64,000 bases of DNA, from positions 124,001-188,000 of the forward strand of contig FJUW01000012.1 in assembly GCA_900074885.1 (NCBI GenBank), in the 5' to 3' direction. A program made the position numbers and the translations under genes. The notes beneath the pieces were generated by a model, which did no database searches, was not told where the DNA came from, and saw only the letters and a list, made by a program, of their open reading frames with translations. How positions within the stretch are numbered: the stretch's first letter is position 1; each line of letters starts with the position of its first letter. The DNA comes from Rhynchosporium graminicola (lineage: Eukaryota > Ascomycota > Leotiomycetes > Helotiales > Ploettnerulaceae). Shown here in pieces: positions 1 to 11,356 of this stretch.

Positions 1-1431
1 GAATTAGTAGATACTGCAAACCGTGTTTACGACCCCACAGAGACCCGGATCTTTATCACTCACGCCTCACCTGCCCGTGAAGGCATCCTGAATCAGCTTT
101 CCGTCACGCTCAAAGCCGACTTTTCGATATCTGCTGGTCTGCACTTCAGATATGGAAGTTCATATAACGAGTTCAGCGTCAACCCAACATTGGATCATTA
201 CCGTGGAAAGCTGGCCGCATCGAAGGCTTCGTTCAACGATGTATGGGAGACTGTCAAGAGCGAGGTTCAACCTGCGATTTCTCAAAACGAGGCCCAGCAA
301 AACCTTTTACAGAATGCCCTTGGAATAGTCGACAAGATGCCAAGTACAGCTCTGGGAGGAAACCCTTTCGGTGGCCCAGTTGGAGGAGCCAATGCTGCCG
401 GTGTTGGACAGGTTGATGAAAGCGCGTTCAAGAACATGTGGAACTTCAACTTGGCAGATGCTGCTTTTGGATGGTTGGTTCTCGAGGTTCAGGATGGCCG
501 CATCGGTACGGAAATGAAGGCCCAAGGATTCAACTTTGCACACCGAGGAGCCAAGCAACACCCAATTCAACAACAAGCTAACCAGCCTCAAGCTCCAGCA
601 ACAGTTTCAGGAACCCCGGGTGCTAGCCATGCTGTTGTAGCTGCAGCTCCACCCACCGGCCCAGCTCAGAGACAGCCGCCTACGCAGCCTCAAGTACCTT
701 TCAACCAGAGGGGCGCGCAGCAACCACTAAGAGGACCAGCTGTTCCTGATATCAAACCAGAATCGCCAGCTCCTCAACAGAAGCCTGCGACTCCTCAGCC
801 TCAGACCAATGTTGTCAACCTTCCTGGACCATCTGACAAGAAAGAGAACGAGAAGGCTTCAACAACAACCAACGGAACTGGCCCTGATGCAACTTCGCCG
901 GTTTCCAAATCCACTGGAGAGCCCATCGTTGGTCTGTTCATCATGAACGTGACCTCGGACGAAGCAGTTCGTGAGCTTTTCAAGGATGAAGACAAGGACA
1001 AGATTTTGAAGATCGAGAAATGGGGTCAATCTAATAAGGTTGCTCATTTCAAGACAATTGAGGAGAGAGATGCTATCCTTGCAGGCTTGCCGGATGATGT
1101 CAAATCTCGAAATGGCGAAGATAGAAGTCGACCATTAGTTAAGATTTTCCAACCGAGAGAAAACAGCAAGCCTTTCACGGGTACCCGTGGTGGAGCTGGA
1201 AGCTGGGGTAGCAGCCGAGGTGGAAACAATGCTGGTAACGCCCCAGGCGGCTACAGAAGCGGAGGTGCGAGCGACAGCGAAGGTGGACGCGGTGGTCGTG
1301 GAGGACGTGGTGCACCAAGAGGTGCTCGAGGTGAGGGACGAGGAGGGCGAGGTGGGCGCGGCCGTGGATTCAAGAACGACTCTTCGCCAGCACCAACCAG
1401 CTCGACTCCAGCCACAGGGGGCGAAGCCTAA
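1..1431 (+). CDS. DUF2433 metallophosphoesterase-like protein with RGG tail (5' partial)
   Basis: The frame is open from the first base of the window, so the 5' end and any phosphoesterase core lie outside. The first visible residues (THASPAREGILNQ, SAGLHFRYGSSYNEFSV) resemble the conserved DUF2433 region that in fungal proteins follows a calcineurin-like phosphoesterase fold; this family call is from memory. Then come a Pro/Gln/Ala-rich linker (about 540-900), an RRM-like segment from EPIVGLFIMNV to VKIFQPR (about 918-1164), and a Gly/Arg-rich RGG tail (about 1180-1380) ending GGEA. The RRM-like and RGG parts suggest RNA or ribonucleoprotein association in the cytoplasm or nucleus, which is inference. 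No intron is needed in the visible part. The gene converges on COQ5 downstream. The family's biochemical role is not established. Confidence 0.75.
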   Translation, partial: ELVDTANRVYDPTETRIFITHASPAREGILNQLSVTLKADFSISAGLHFRYGSSYNEFSVNPTLDHYRGKLAASKASFNDVWETVKSEVQPAISQNEAQQNLLQNALGIVDKMPSTALGGNPFGGPVGGANAAGVGQVDESAFKNMWNFNLADAAFGWLVLEVQDGRIGTEMKAQGFNFAHRGAKQHPIQQQANQPQAPATVSGTPGASHAVVAAAPPTGPAQRQPPTQPQVPFNQRGAQQPLRGPAVPDIKPESPAPQQKPATPQPQTNVVNLPGPSDKKENEKASTTTNGTGPDATSPVSKSTGEPIVGLFIMNVTSDEAVRELFKDEDKDKILKIEKWGQSNKVAHFKTIEERDAILAGLPDDVKSRNGEDRSRPLVKIFQPRENSKPFTGTRGGAGSWGSSRGGNNAGNAPGGYRSGGASDSEGGRGGRGGRGAPRGARGEGRGGRGGRGRGFKNDSSPAPTSSTPATGGEA

Positions 1432-1869
1432 TCTGATTGTTCGACATGAGATTCCCTTGCTTTCTACGAAAAGTCCGCTTTCTAGTACATCTTCCTAATG
1501 GCCACATCTTGTGAGCCGAAGACATCGATCGGCCGCTTAGCTTTTCGGCTTTTATCAGGGTTAATTGTGAATTGGGATGGGGACGGAGTTCAAACAGCTT
1601 ATGCTTCGAAGTGGGGAAGCGATGATAGCTCTTTCTGCTCTATGTACTCTGATATCTCTATTGCATCATCGATTTGCCTTCATATTGAAATAGCGTTGCG
1701 TGTATTCTAGTTCTGCCAGATGACAGGACCTTGGCTGGTGGTACGATGGTGTTCGCATAGAAATACAATAAAATCGTTTGTAATCGAACGAATCTTCGCC
1801 GGAATACCATCTGTGATTTCTTTTGTATCTAGGTATTTTTCTATAATACATGTAGTACGATTCGTACAT
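1432..1869. other. Intergenic, convergent 3' flanks
   Basis: This 438-bp spacer lies between the stop codons of the DUF2433 gene and COQ5. It is moderately AT-rich and should hold both 3' UTRs. I see no gene or repeat. Confidence 0.6.
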
Positions 1870-2949
<1,080 letters not shown>

Positions 2950-3487
2950 TAGATCTACTTGGCGAATACAGAATCTCGATTGTCTATTGTCTTAAGAATA
3001 AACAGTAGATAGCTCGAAGCGTGATAGACATTTTCCTGCGATTCCTCAGCCTCGTTGCCTAAGGCTGACTGTAGCTTCTTTTAGCCAATCAACTTGTTCA
3101 TATGAAAGGGAAACAGCTACTACTTATAACTAGGATGGATTTTTTGGCAGCTCGGGTTCGGAACTTCCTCATTTGGAACATGTACAAGGTATTCTTTTGC
3201 CTTGAGCGAGGCGTGATCTTGGGCTGAACCAGTATTTTTTAAAGTGATTTACTTCCTCCAGTCTCACTTAGCATGCATATGTTGCTCAGCTGTCACTTCT
3301 AGTGGTTTTCTACCCATGAATTTATTTCCAGACACCCGAATCCCTTTGCGTCTGTTCGTGAAATACTAGATACAGCTGATAACTAGAGTACCTCTCGATC
3401 AGTCATAATGTCAAATATTCAATTTTGATGTATGCGATATTCGAACTGCTCAGATCTCGCTTCTTTTACCAGTCGGCAGTAGGAATA
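2950..3487. other. Intergenic, COQ5 upstream region
   Basis: This 538-bp spacer holds the COQ5 promoter and the 3' flank of the next minus-strand gene. I see no conserved element or credible ORF. Confidence 0.5.
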
Positions 3488-4288
3488 TCACATCAGCTCT
3501 ACCACAACTCGTAACTTCACAACTATACCCCAGCCTTTCTCAGTTCCATACATACCAAACTCATTCTCGGTCCTAAATACGACTTCTTCTGCCTTAATAT
3601 CAACAACCACTCTATCCTCGCCTTCTCTACCCAAACTCGTTACACCCGCCTTCGGCTGTGAACTCTCATCCTTTCTCTCCTCAATCAAAGGCGGTCTTTC
3701 CTCTCTCTTCTTCTTCCCAAAGAATCCCCAACTTTTAAACTGAGTCGGCAGTGGGACTTGCTCTTGCCTCTTTGGTAGATCTACAGTTCTGGGATCTGGT
3801 AGTGAAGGTCTCAGATACCCAGCTAAACGCATCGCCATATTCTCATCTTCCCAGTACCACAAATCTTGAGTGGCGCCATACCTATCGATTTCCTTATCGG
3901 TGACTTTGACTACACGGTCATATTCCGATGGTTCGCTGAAATCGTAGTCTGTAGGTATAGCTTTTGGATCTTGAATTGCCTTTGCAGGAACGAGAATGAG
4001 ACTCCCCTTTCGAAGTCCGGTATTGGCAAAATCGGAGATATAGAGGTGGATGTGGTGGGCCAGGAGAGAGAGGATCTTTTCCTCTTGGACGTGTGAGAGG
4101 ATGTCTCTTTGTGTTTGGATGGAGGCTATTTGCGCGTTGAGGGTCTTTAATTGAGACTGGATTTGCGAGGAATAGTATTGGGATGTTGGTGATGCCGCTG
4201 TGGTATGATGACTGGATATTGTGTCGTCGTAGGAAGGAGGTCCAGCATCCCCTTCCGTGTATGCTGGGACGGCATTCTTGGAGTCCAT
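3488..4288 (-). CDS. Conserved hypothetical protein with N-terminal PPSY motif
   Basis: I start this protein (266 residues) at the ATG at 4288 (MDSKNAVPAYTEGD), because the 47 residues upstream in the same open frame look like untranslated leader rather than protein. Near residue 18 is GPPSYDD, a PPxY motif of the kind bound by WW domains of Nedd4/Rsp5-type ubiquitin ligases. A Gln-rich coiled-coil-like stretch (SQLKTLNAQIASIQTQRDIL) follows, then a mixed acidic/aromatic region (DLWYWEDENMAMRLAGYL) and a basic patch (GFFGKKKREER). There is no signal peptide or membrane helix. I do not recognise the family and propose no function; adaptor or ubiquitin-ligase binding through PPxY is only a possibility. 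No intron is needed. Confidence 0.6.
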   Translation of the reverse strand: MDSKNAVPAYTEGDAGPPSYDDTISSHHTTAASPTSQYYSSQIQSQLKTLNAQIASIQTQRDILSHVQEEKILSLLAHHIHLYISDFANTGLRKGSLILVPAKAIQDPKAIPTDYDFSEPSEYDRVVKVTDKEIDRYGATQDLWYWEDENMAMRLAGYLRPSLPDPRTVDLPKRQEQVPLPTQFKSWGFFGKKKREERPPLIEERKDESSQPKAGVTSLGREGEDRVVVDIKAEEVVFRTENEFGMYGTEKGWGIVVKLRVVVELM

Positions 4289-4537
4289 CTTGATGAAGGT
4301 GTAAAAGTGTGAAGAGTGCGTTAGAGTTGGAGAACAGCCGATAGTAAAAGCAACCAAGGTTCCGGAAACGGTTATTGTACCAGCTTGAGTCCGGTATCTC
4401 GGACAATATGCAAGAGGAATTGATGTCACTTGACGCTTGGAGATTTCGTCAATGAATCACACGAGTATAGGAAACCCACGAAACGGCTCCACTTTGACGT
4501 TCAATCTCTCTCTGGAATGTCGAAGCGCAGAGTCTAG

Positions 4538-4717
4538 AAAACTAGAAGGTCTCTAGAAGCTCTGAAGCGTATGTCCGATCAGATAAAGAAAGGGCAAGGA
4601 GGTCATGCGGTGATCGTTGATCAAAACTAGAAGGTCTTCGAAAGCTCTAGTGTATGCCCGATAAAATAGTAAATTGCAAGGTGCAAGGAGGTCGGTCATC
4701 CAATAGTCGTTGACCAA
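4538..4717. repeat. Diverged tandem duplication, two copies of about 86-94 bp
   Basis: Copy 1 (4538-4623) and copy 2 (4624-4717) both start with AACTAGAAGGTCT, share GAAAGCTCT/GAAGCTCT, a TGTATG/CGTATG core and GCAAGGAGGTC, and end in CGTTGATCAA or CGTTGACCAA. The copies differ by small indels and substitutions, so the duplication is old. It is not coding. Confidence 0.65.
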
Positions 4718-4823
4718 CCAAGGTTGAAGATTTTGGATCAAACGGTATAAATGACGTCGGAAATCGGAGCTTCGCAATACTTATACTCGGGTTGTAAGGG
4801 AGTGACTCTGTGAATCTCAGGTG

Positions 4824-4892
4824 AGGCTCCCTGCCCGAGTGGACGTTGTCTAGTAAGGCTCTCCGCTAGAGTGCGACTGTGGGTTCCAATAT
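4824..4892 (+). other. Degenerate tRNA-like sequence (A-box and B-box relic)
   Basis: CTGCCCGAGTGG at 4831-4842 resembles a class II tRNA A-box, and GGGTTCCAAT at 4881-4890 resembles a B-box. Between them the complementary TCTAG and CTAGA could form an anticodon-like stem. The acceptor and T stems do not pair, so this is not a working tRNA; it may be a tRNA fossil, a SINE piece or chance. Confidence 0.25.
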
Positions 4893-5682
4893 ATCAAAAA
4901 AGCCTGAGGAATGCCGAGTATTATGATGTGTCAAAGACAAGGTTGAAAAAATTCGGTTCGGGAAGGGACCTTTTTCCTTTTTGGATAAAGTTATCGATCA
5001 ACTGTTGTGATTTTAAAGTATTACCTGACAAAATATTTTGTGTTTGGAGTCACAGACGTATGAATGAATGTTACAGGACATTACATAAATCAGTAATACT
5101 TGACATCGTATGATTATCAGTTGACTTAGCCTAGCTGATGAATTCGAGTTCGCGTCGCCCCGAGGCGAATTTGCCCAGCCTCGAGGAGACGGGAGAGAGC
5201 TTGATATTGGCTTGGCTGGTCGATCGAAGGATCACTCACTCAGCCCCAGCAAGAATCAGCCTCACGCCAATAGAGCCAGGATGAGGCGAGGAGGCTATTC
5301 TTACCCTTTCCCCAGGGTTTTCAAGCTACGGAGAACAAAGAGTTATGATGCAACGTTACTGCTGCGGATGTTTGGAGGAAGTCACCGAAGTTCAAAAGGA
5401 GTCCTAGAATACCCGCTAGAAGGTATGCCTAAAAGGTGGGTCTGGTCACGAGTTGCTCTAGTCAAGCGCCAAGAGTTAGCTCATTAATTAATGCCGTTAC
5501 TAAAAGTCGTATGCCGACGACAATCATTTTCAAGCACCGCCTTCTGATTCTCTTTCTTTAGCTATCTATGACAGGCCTCAGCTGCGCATCTAAATTGCGA
5601 ATATGCCGGACTATGGAGGCTGTGGACTCGATCATGACCGAACAGGCCAGATACGATTCATATGAACATATTGCGACTACTC

Positions 5683-5708
5683 GGCATCCAGGCATCCAGG
5701 CATCCAGG
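5683..5708. repeat. (GGCATCCA)3 short tandem repeat
   Basis: Three perfect copies of an 8-bp unit followed by GG lie in the gene-free spacer upstream of the flotillin. Confidence 0.9.
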
Positions 5709-6349
5709 ACCTGAAGGCAGTGCATTAATTCTTGAGAACGCACTATTAGCAGCCAGGTTGACAGGTTATGAGATGATATGTGATTAGAGCGACGAACGAA
5801 CTTGCCACATTCATCCAAGTGTTCTTTGTTATCGTCTTATACATCTCAGATAGTCTGCTTGGAGTGCATTGCGCCCTGCTACTGCTGATATGCAGTGGAT
5901 ACTCGAGGCATATTCTAGGATTGCAAACAGCGATGCCAATTCTTGACATGTTCCTCATTTGTAGTCAGTCAGCCCCCGTCAAACTGCCAAACACTGTGTC
6001 ACACATATATGACCTGTGTCAACAGCTCAGCTGCAAGTCATTCTGGCTCCATCATTTTGGTTTGGTTTCAGCGCACAAAGCTCTACCCGACCTCTATCAT
6101 TTAACGTCATCCCAATGCGTTACTCCTCTACTACTTGACTTATTCCCACCAGAATCCGTGATAGGATCAGAACGATCGATTAAGCCTCTAATAAGACTGC
6201 CAAGTATCTAGAGTCTCCAGAAACGACCCACTGCCGCTTGGTTGGAACTAGGTGGGGTCACCTGATACGTAGACGAAATCCGTTTGTTGACTTAGCATGC
6301 TTAGCTCCTAATCACTACCGACAGTCATACATCCTGTTGATAAGATATG

Positions 6350-6472
6350 TCTATTTAAGCAATCGATTTCCCCCTCCAGTCTGAGACCTTTCTCGAGCCA
6401 CCAAGATACTTCTATCTAAGCAATCAATTTTCCCTCAAGTCTGAGATATCTTTTCGCTTCATCAATACTCTT
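6350..6472 (+). repeat. 61-bp tandem duplication in the flotillin 5' flank
   Basis: Two imperfect copies (6350-6410 and 6411-6472) share TCTATYTAAGCAATCRATTT, the pyrimidine run, AAGTCTGAGA/CAGTCTGAGA and a CATCAATACT/CACCAAGATACT end. They sit 77-200 bp before the floA start codon, so they are in the promoter or 5' UTR. Confidence 0.75.
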
Positions 6473-6548
6473 CTCAACAGTCGATCAACACTGCTTTCGA
6501 TAAGCAAGATTACCTGCCCAAGCTTAAAACCCTCACTCGTCTTTCAAG

Positions 6549-8501
6549 ATGTTTTATGCCTCAGCAGAAGCCAATGAATACCTCGCCATTACTGGTGCAC
6601 GGATCAAGACTTTGAAGATTGTCAAGAGTGCTGTGATCTTGCCTTTCCAAAAAGTAAGTGCTCACTCGATTTCGGGACATTACTACCATACTGACCAACC
6701 CAAGTGCAAACGTTTCAGCATTCAACCGAATGACTACCCAATGAACCTTCAGGCCATGACAAGGTAAGAATTTCAGCACAGTATCGAATCCAAAATGTAC
6801 AGGCTGACAGAAACTAGGGAGAAGCTTCAGTTCCTCCTACCAGTAGTTTTTACAATTGGGCCTAACGTAAATCAACGTGGCGGTACTGCTGGGCAAGCCC
6901 CCGTAGACGGAGGCAGAATCGAAGATGCTCCAGAAGACCACGGCGATGCTCTGATGAAGTATGCCATGCTTCTAGCCGACGCGGAGTCCACAAAGAAGAA
7001 GAGTGGCGGCGCTCAAGCTCCCAAGGAGCATCTTCAGAACATTATCAAGGGTATCATTGAGGGAGAAACTCGTGTTCTCGTCAGTGAGTTCACAAACTAG
7101 GTCCTATCGCGTGACCTCCCACGCTAAAGCGCGATGAATCACCACTAACTCTTCTCAAGGCTCCATGACTATGGAAGAGATCTTCGCCCAGCGAGATGAG
7201 TTCAAAAAGAAGGTCTCCAAGAATATCCAGGGCGAGCTCAGCCAGTTCGGTCTCAAGATCTACAACGCCAACATCAAGGAACTCCGCGACGCTCCTGGAT
7301 CAAGCTACTTCGACTCCCTCTCACGTAAGGCTCACGAAGGCGCCGTCCAACAAGCTCGTGTCGACGTCTCCGAGGCCCAGAGATTAGGTACGGTCGGTGA
7401 GGCGCAACGTCAAGGAGAACAAAACCGAGAGATTGCAAAGATCAACGCCGAGACAGCCGTTCAGAAGACGGAGCGAGATTCCGAGAGAGCTGGTGCCGAG
7501 GCTGTACTCGCTACGAGACAGACAAACTATAACAAGGATGTCAATCTCGCTCAGATTGAAGCAACTCGCGCCACCGAAGTCAGAGACGAAGAGCTCCGCA
7601 AAGACGTCGAGGTTAAGCGTGCTGAGACCGAGTTGGAGAGACTGAGAGCAACCGATGTCGTCAAGGCCACCATTCTCCGAGAATCTAAACAGCAGGCCGC
7701 CGATGCCAATAACTACGAGGAACAGGCCCGCTCTAACGCTGGTACGGGACCCCATCGATGGTTGAAATACATATAAAATTAAACTAACACTTCCTAGCTT
7801 TCTACACCCAGCAAAAGGTCGCAGACTCCAATGCTTACACTGAGCAGAACCGCGCCAACGCCGGTACGTCCCGATCTCATGTTGCAATTCCGCTCTATGA
7901 CTTTGATAGTTGACTTACGAAATGAACAGCCTTTTACTCCGAGCAAAAAGCCACTGATGCACATGCTTACAAGATGAAAGTCGAAGCCGAGGCTCGCTTT
8001 CACGCTGCTTCCAAAGACGCCGAAGCAAATCTCATCCGTCAACAGCGCGAAGCAGCCGGTCTGTCCGCCATGGCAGGCGCCTACTCGGATCTCTCCGCCG
8101 CGTTCGGCGGTCCAGCCGGTCTGATCCAATACATGATGATCGAGAAGGGCGTGTACCAAGAACTAGCCCAAGCCAACGCCGATGCAGTCCGTGGTCTGAA
8201 CCCCAAGATGACGATATGGAACACTGGTAACCAAGCCGGTGGAAGTGTAGAGGGTGGACAGGGTGGCCAGGGTGGTATTGACTCGATCCGGAATATGTAC
8301 CAGATGCTGCCGCCGCTTATGTCGACTATTCATGAGCAGACTGGTGTCACGATGCCGGAATGGCAATTTGGCAAACTCGCTCATCAGATTGGCGAGGGTG
8401 AGGGTCAGGTTGCGCAGGTTAATGGTCAGGCTGCGGGTGGAAAGATGGTTAATGGGAAGGGCGTCAAGGGTGCTAATGCAGCCAATGGTGTTCCTCACTA
8501 A
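6549..8501 (+). CDS. floA: Flotillin/reggie-type SPFH membrane scaffold protein
   Basis: Flotillins coat the cytosolic face of sterol-rich plasma-membrane domains; fungal homologues act in polarity and endocytic patches. I place six exons at 6549-6653, 6705-6763, 6818-7083, 7160-7741, 7798-7863 and 7930-8501, giving 549 residues. The N-terminus (MFYASAEANEYLAITGA) and EKLQFLLPVVFTIGP begin the SPFH/PHB domain. GETRVLVSSMTMEEIF, rebuilt across a splice junction, is a flotillin signature. Residues of about 220-400 form the Ala/Glu-rich coiled coil, including two adjacent 22-residue units (AFYTQQKVADSNAY and AFYSEQKATDAHAY). The C-terminus is Gly/Gln-rich. There is no signal peptide, as expected for a peripheral protein. 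Intron 1 (51 bp) is in frame and lacks stops. The symbol follows the Aspergillus name. Confidence 0.93.
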
Positions 8502-9690
8502 GGGCTGGATTGGTCTTTGATCTTAGGATCATTTCCTTTTGTTTGGAGTTGGACGGAACGATGTCTAGCATTGCGTCGTTGGCCAGTCTTGAATTTTGCA
8601 CTTCCTTCTTTTGTTTTCGATACACACCTTTTACTTGCATAGGGCTCGCTCTGGTACCTGGCGCCATGGTGTATAGATTGGGCCGGGTGGTGGTTTTGCA
8701 GTTTTCTCGCAATTTGGGATTTCCTCAAGGCGGGCCAGGCCAGGCCACACCCTTCCCGGACGAGAGGCTTGAGCTCGTCCTAATATTCTGTGTCATAAAC
8801 CATCTATAGATCATGGAAGAAATAAATCCGAGAATTCCGGAAATTTCATAACACTGTTATAACTTATAAGAAATTTTTACTTGGAGCAGAGAGAGAGTTA
8901 AAGGCAGGAAGATGTCAGAGGACACCACTTGGAGAATGTTCGAGGTCGTGAACGCTTTCCAAGAACTTCGATAGGGACGTCCTTCCAAGTCACGGAAGTA
9001 TCAGAGGACACCGAAAGTAGCGAATAATCCAAAGTCACGCACCTTTCTAGATCTCAAGACTTCCGAGTGGGGCACGTGAGAATTTTAAATCACCTTAGCA
9101 AGGACTGATATAATACTTTAGAATCATACAATTGCCTTCGATGTTACGAAGGAATTAGTGGATGTTACTTGGGAACACAGGGAAGGGAGTGGTTTGGAAA
9201 TACGAACATTTCGCCAGACCTAATTCTACCGAGTAAGAAAGTAAGGTCGCGAGAGTAATGCGAGACTTTTGTATGCAGTACAGTACGACTACTTGTAGAG
9301 TCACGAAAGTATCAGAAGATATTACGTAGAGATCTATTGTATATCACGAACCTATCATAGAACTTCTGCTTCAAATTATAATCAGTAGTCGGGTTCGCCC
9401 TCTGTTGCGTCCAATAAGCGACATGTAGCGCAACAGAAAGGGAAGAGACAGACAAACTTTCATGGAATGTAGAAAGTACTCGATATTTCACTTCTCTTCA
9501 CCGATCACGAAATCCCGAGGGACTCGCATGCTATTTATTACTCATTGCCTAGGAATTGTGTGTCTACAGAAAATATACAATAATCCCAAATATTATGCTC
9601 ATGCTTAATTCGTTTTCTCATCATCCCCATCCATGCATAATGCAGACGAATGCCCAATGCCCAAACTCCATGAATGACCATTCAGCTGTC
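8502..9690. other. Gene-free spacer, flotillin / App1-like gene
   Basis: This 1.2-kb convergent spacer has scattered copies of a GTCACG(G/A)AAGTATCAGA(G/A)GA motif (8991-9012, 9301-9322 and part at 8914-8926), suggesting decayed repeats. An imperfect inverted repeat lies at 9398-9442. I see no gene. Confidence 0.5.
9398..9442. repeat. Imperfect inverted repeat (hairpin)
   Basis: CCCTCTGTTGCG is followed after about 19 nt by CGCAACAGAAAGGG, which can pair except for a two-base bulge. It lies in non-coding DNA about 250 bp past the stop of the App1-like gene and could be a relic. Confidence 0.55.
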
Positions 9691-11300
9691 TCACAACGTC
9701 CCAAACACCGCTGCGAAAAGCATAACGAGGCCTGCCAACGTAACAGCATTCCCAATTTCTATTCTTCCGGCGGCACCCTTCTTGCTCAACCCGAATGGTA
9801 AACCCTGATAACTAAATGTCAATGTCTGCTTAACTGTTGAGTTAACACACTGCCCGTTCATGATATCCAAGCCCTTCAAATCATCTGGAACATTAAAGAA
9901 CATATACGTGCTGTTGTCCAGACCCTTGAATCCAGATGTGTCGTACGGAAACTTATCGCTAGGATCAGTGGATGAGGTATTGCGCAGGAAGATGCATTGA
10001 ACCTGTCCTGGGTAGTCTTTTGCGAGCTGGGGATAGTCTTTCATAACATCTGAGTTTGAAGTGTCGGCTACAAGAATGAACTTCCGGTTTGGGTAGGTCA
10101 TGAAGATGCGGTCGAGGAGGTATTTTCTGATCGAGAGCGTGGCGGAGACATCACTGAAGTTGAGGGGGCGGGTGTCGAAGGATCCACCTGGATAGGTCTT
10201 GTAGATGAAATCCATGTAGTTCCTCGTGACTTGTTCGGGTGTAGTTGTCAGGTAGTGGAAGTGGAAATCCGGGATGCTTCGACTCCAGTTTGCATAAACT
10301 TCGGGCATGTTCATCCAGGGGACGAAAGCGCGGGCGAAGGAGTTAAGAAGACCTTCGGCGGGCTGGTAGATCTTCGTGACACGAAGAATATCGTCGATAT
10401 CTGAAATGATGGTCAGGCCAACAGTGGGGACAAGGTAGGAAGTTGCATTTCCAGTGTTGGTTCCTGTAGCATAGACATTTAATCTTTGGATGTTTGTTGT
10501 AGCATTTCCAGGTTTCAGAAAGCCGCCTGGACCTGAAACGTTTGCGATTGGCAGGAACTGGTCATAATCTCCCTGAGCGGTCGTTTGTCCAACAAGTGTG
10601 ATGTTCTGAGAGCCTCCGCCTGGGGTAACAGCATTGCTTCCACCATTTGTGCCATCTACACCCTGACTCGACGCAGGCTCAATGTTGAAAGAGACATTTC
10701 GGTCGCCTTGTTGGACGACGAAGATCTCAGCTGTCAAGTTTCGGGCTTGAGTCTGCTGGTCGGGTGGTAAATCTTTGATTTTTGTGCCGATGAGGAAGAC
10801 GTCTGCTAGGTCGTTGAGTTTTGATTCGGAGATGTTGGGCTGCTTGAAAACATTTCCGCGGAATCTCAGATTCCAACCTTGCTGTGTCCAATTGGCGTAG
10901 GATCTAGGTAACCTGTTAGCATTACTGGCGCGCTTGCAAGATGCATATTTAATACTCACGGAATGTTTAAAACTTGTGTTGGAGCAGCAGCCAAATCTCC
11001 ATCACTTATGCCTAGGCTGCTCTGTACTGCCGATCCCGTGGGGAAATCCTGGAAGAAGTTGGGCACACCAGACGCAACGTAAGAAGGAAACGAGCCTAGA
11101 AGACTCTCTACATAACCTCCAGCCCCTTTAATCGAGTCGAGAAGATCGCGCTCTTGGACTCTGGTAGGGGTCTTATCGGTCAATGATGCACGCGGTGTGA
11201 TCATAGGATGTGGTTCGGCGACAGGATCTGGAGCTGGGGCTGGAGCTGCGAGCGCAAGTGGAAGCACGAGAAGTGCGATTTGAGTGAGCGAGGTCAACAT
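9691..11300 (-). CDS. Secreted App1/DUF2183-type phosphatase, probable GPI anchor
   Basis: This protein belongs to the family named for the phosphatidate phosphatase App1 catalytic domain. Two exons are placed at 11300-10960 and 10903-9691, giving 517 residues. The start at 11300 (MLTSLTQIALLVLPLALAAP) gives a clear signal peptide; the longer upstream frame is leader. The HAD-type catalytic motif is SDIDDILRVTK, where Ile replaces the Thr of a classical DxDxT, a change I believe is usual in the secreted fungal subgroup. FILVADTSNSDVMKDYPQL and FLRNTSS follow. At least ten NxS/T sites fit an extracellular location. The C-terminus is a hydrophobic tail (EIGNAVTLAGLVMLFAAVF) after a small-residue stretch, typical of a GPI signal. 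The 56-bp intron has two in-frame acceptor candidates. Confidence 0.85.
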
Positions 11301-11331
11301 CTTGTCTGCGACGGCAATATTGCGAGCGACG

Positions 11332-11356
11332 CGATACGATACGATACGATACGATA
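11332..11356. repeat. GATAC pentanucleotide microsatellite
   Basis: Four GATAC units plus a GATAT unit lie 30-55 bp upstream of the App1-like start codon, so within its 5' UTR or core promoter. The same unit recurs at 25728. Confidence 0.9.

Larger units (their letters stand above)
4289..6349. other. Long gene-free spacer with degenerate repeats
   Basis: About 2 kb between the PPSY protein and the flotillin has no ORF I can support. It contains a diverged tandem duplication (4538-4717), a tRNA-like relic (about 4824-4892) and an 8-bp repeat (5683-5708). Weak ORFs of up to 143 codons (5780-6211) show no recognisable motif and are not called. Confidence 0.5.

Noticed and set aside
5780..6211. 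143-codon plus-strand ORF with a hydrophobic start
   Set aside because: It has no recognisable domain, no splice context and unremarkable composition in a repeat-bearing spacer; it may be chance.
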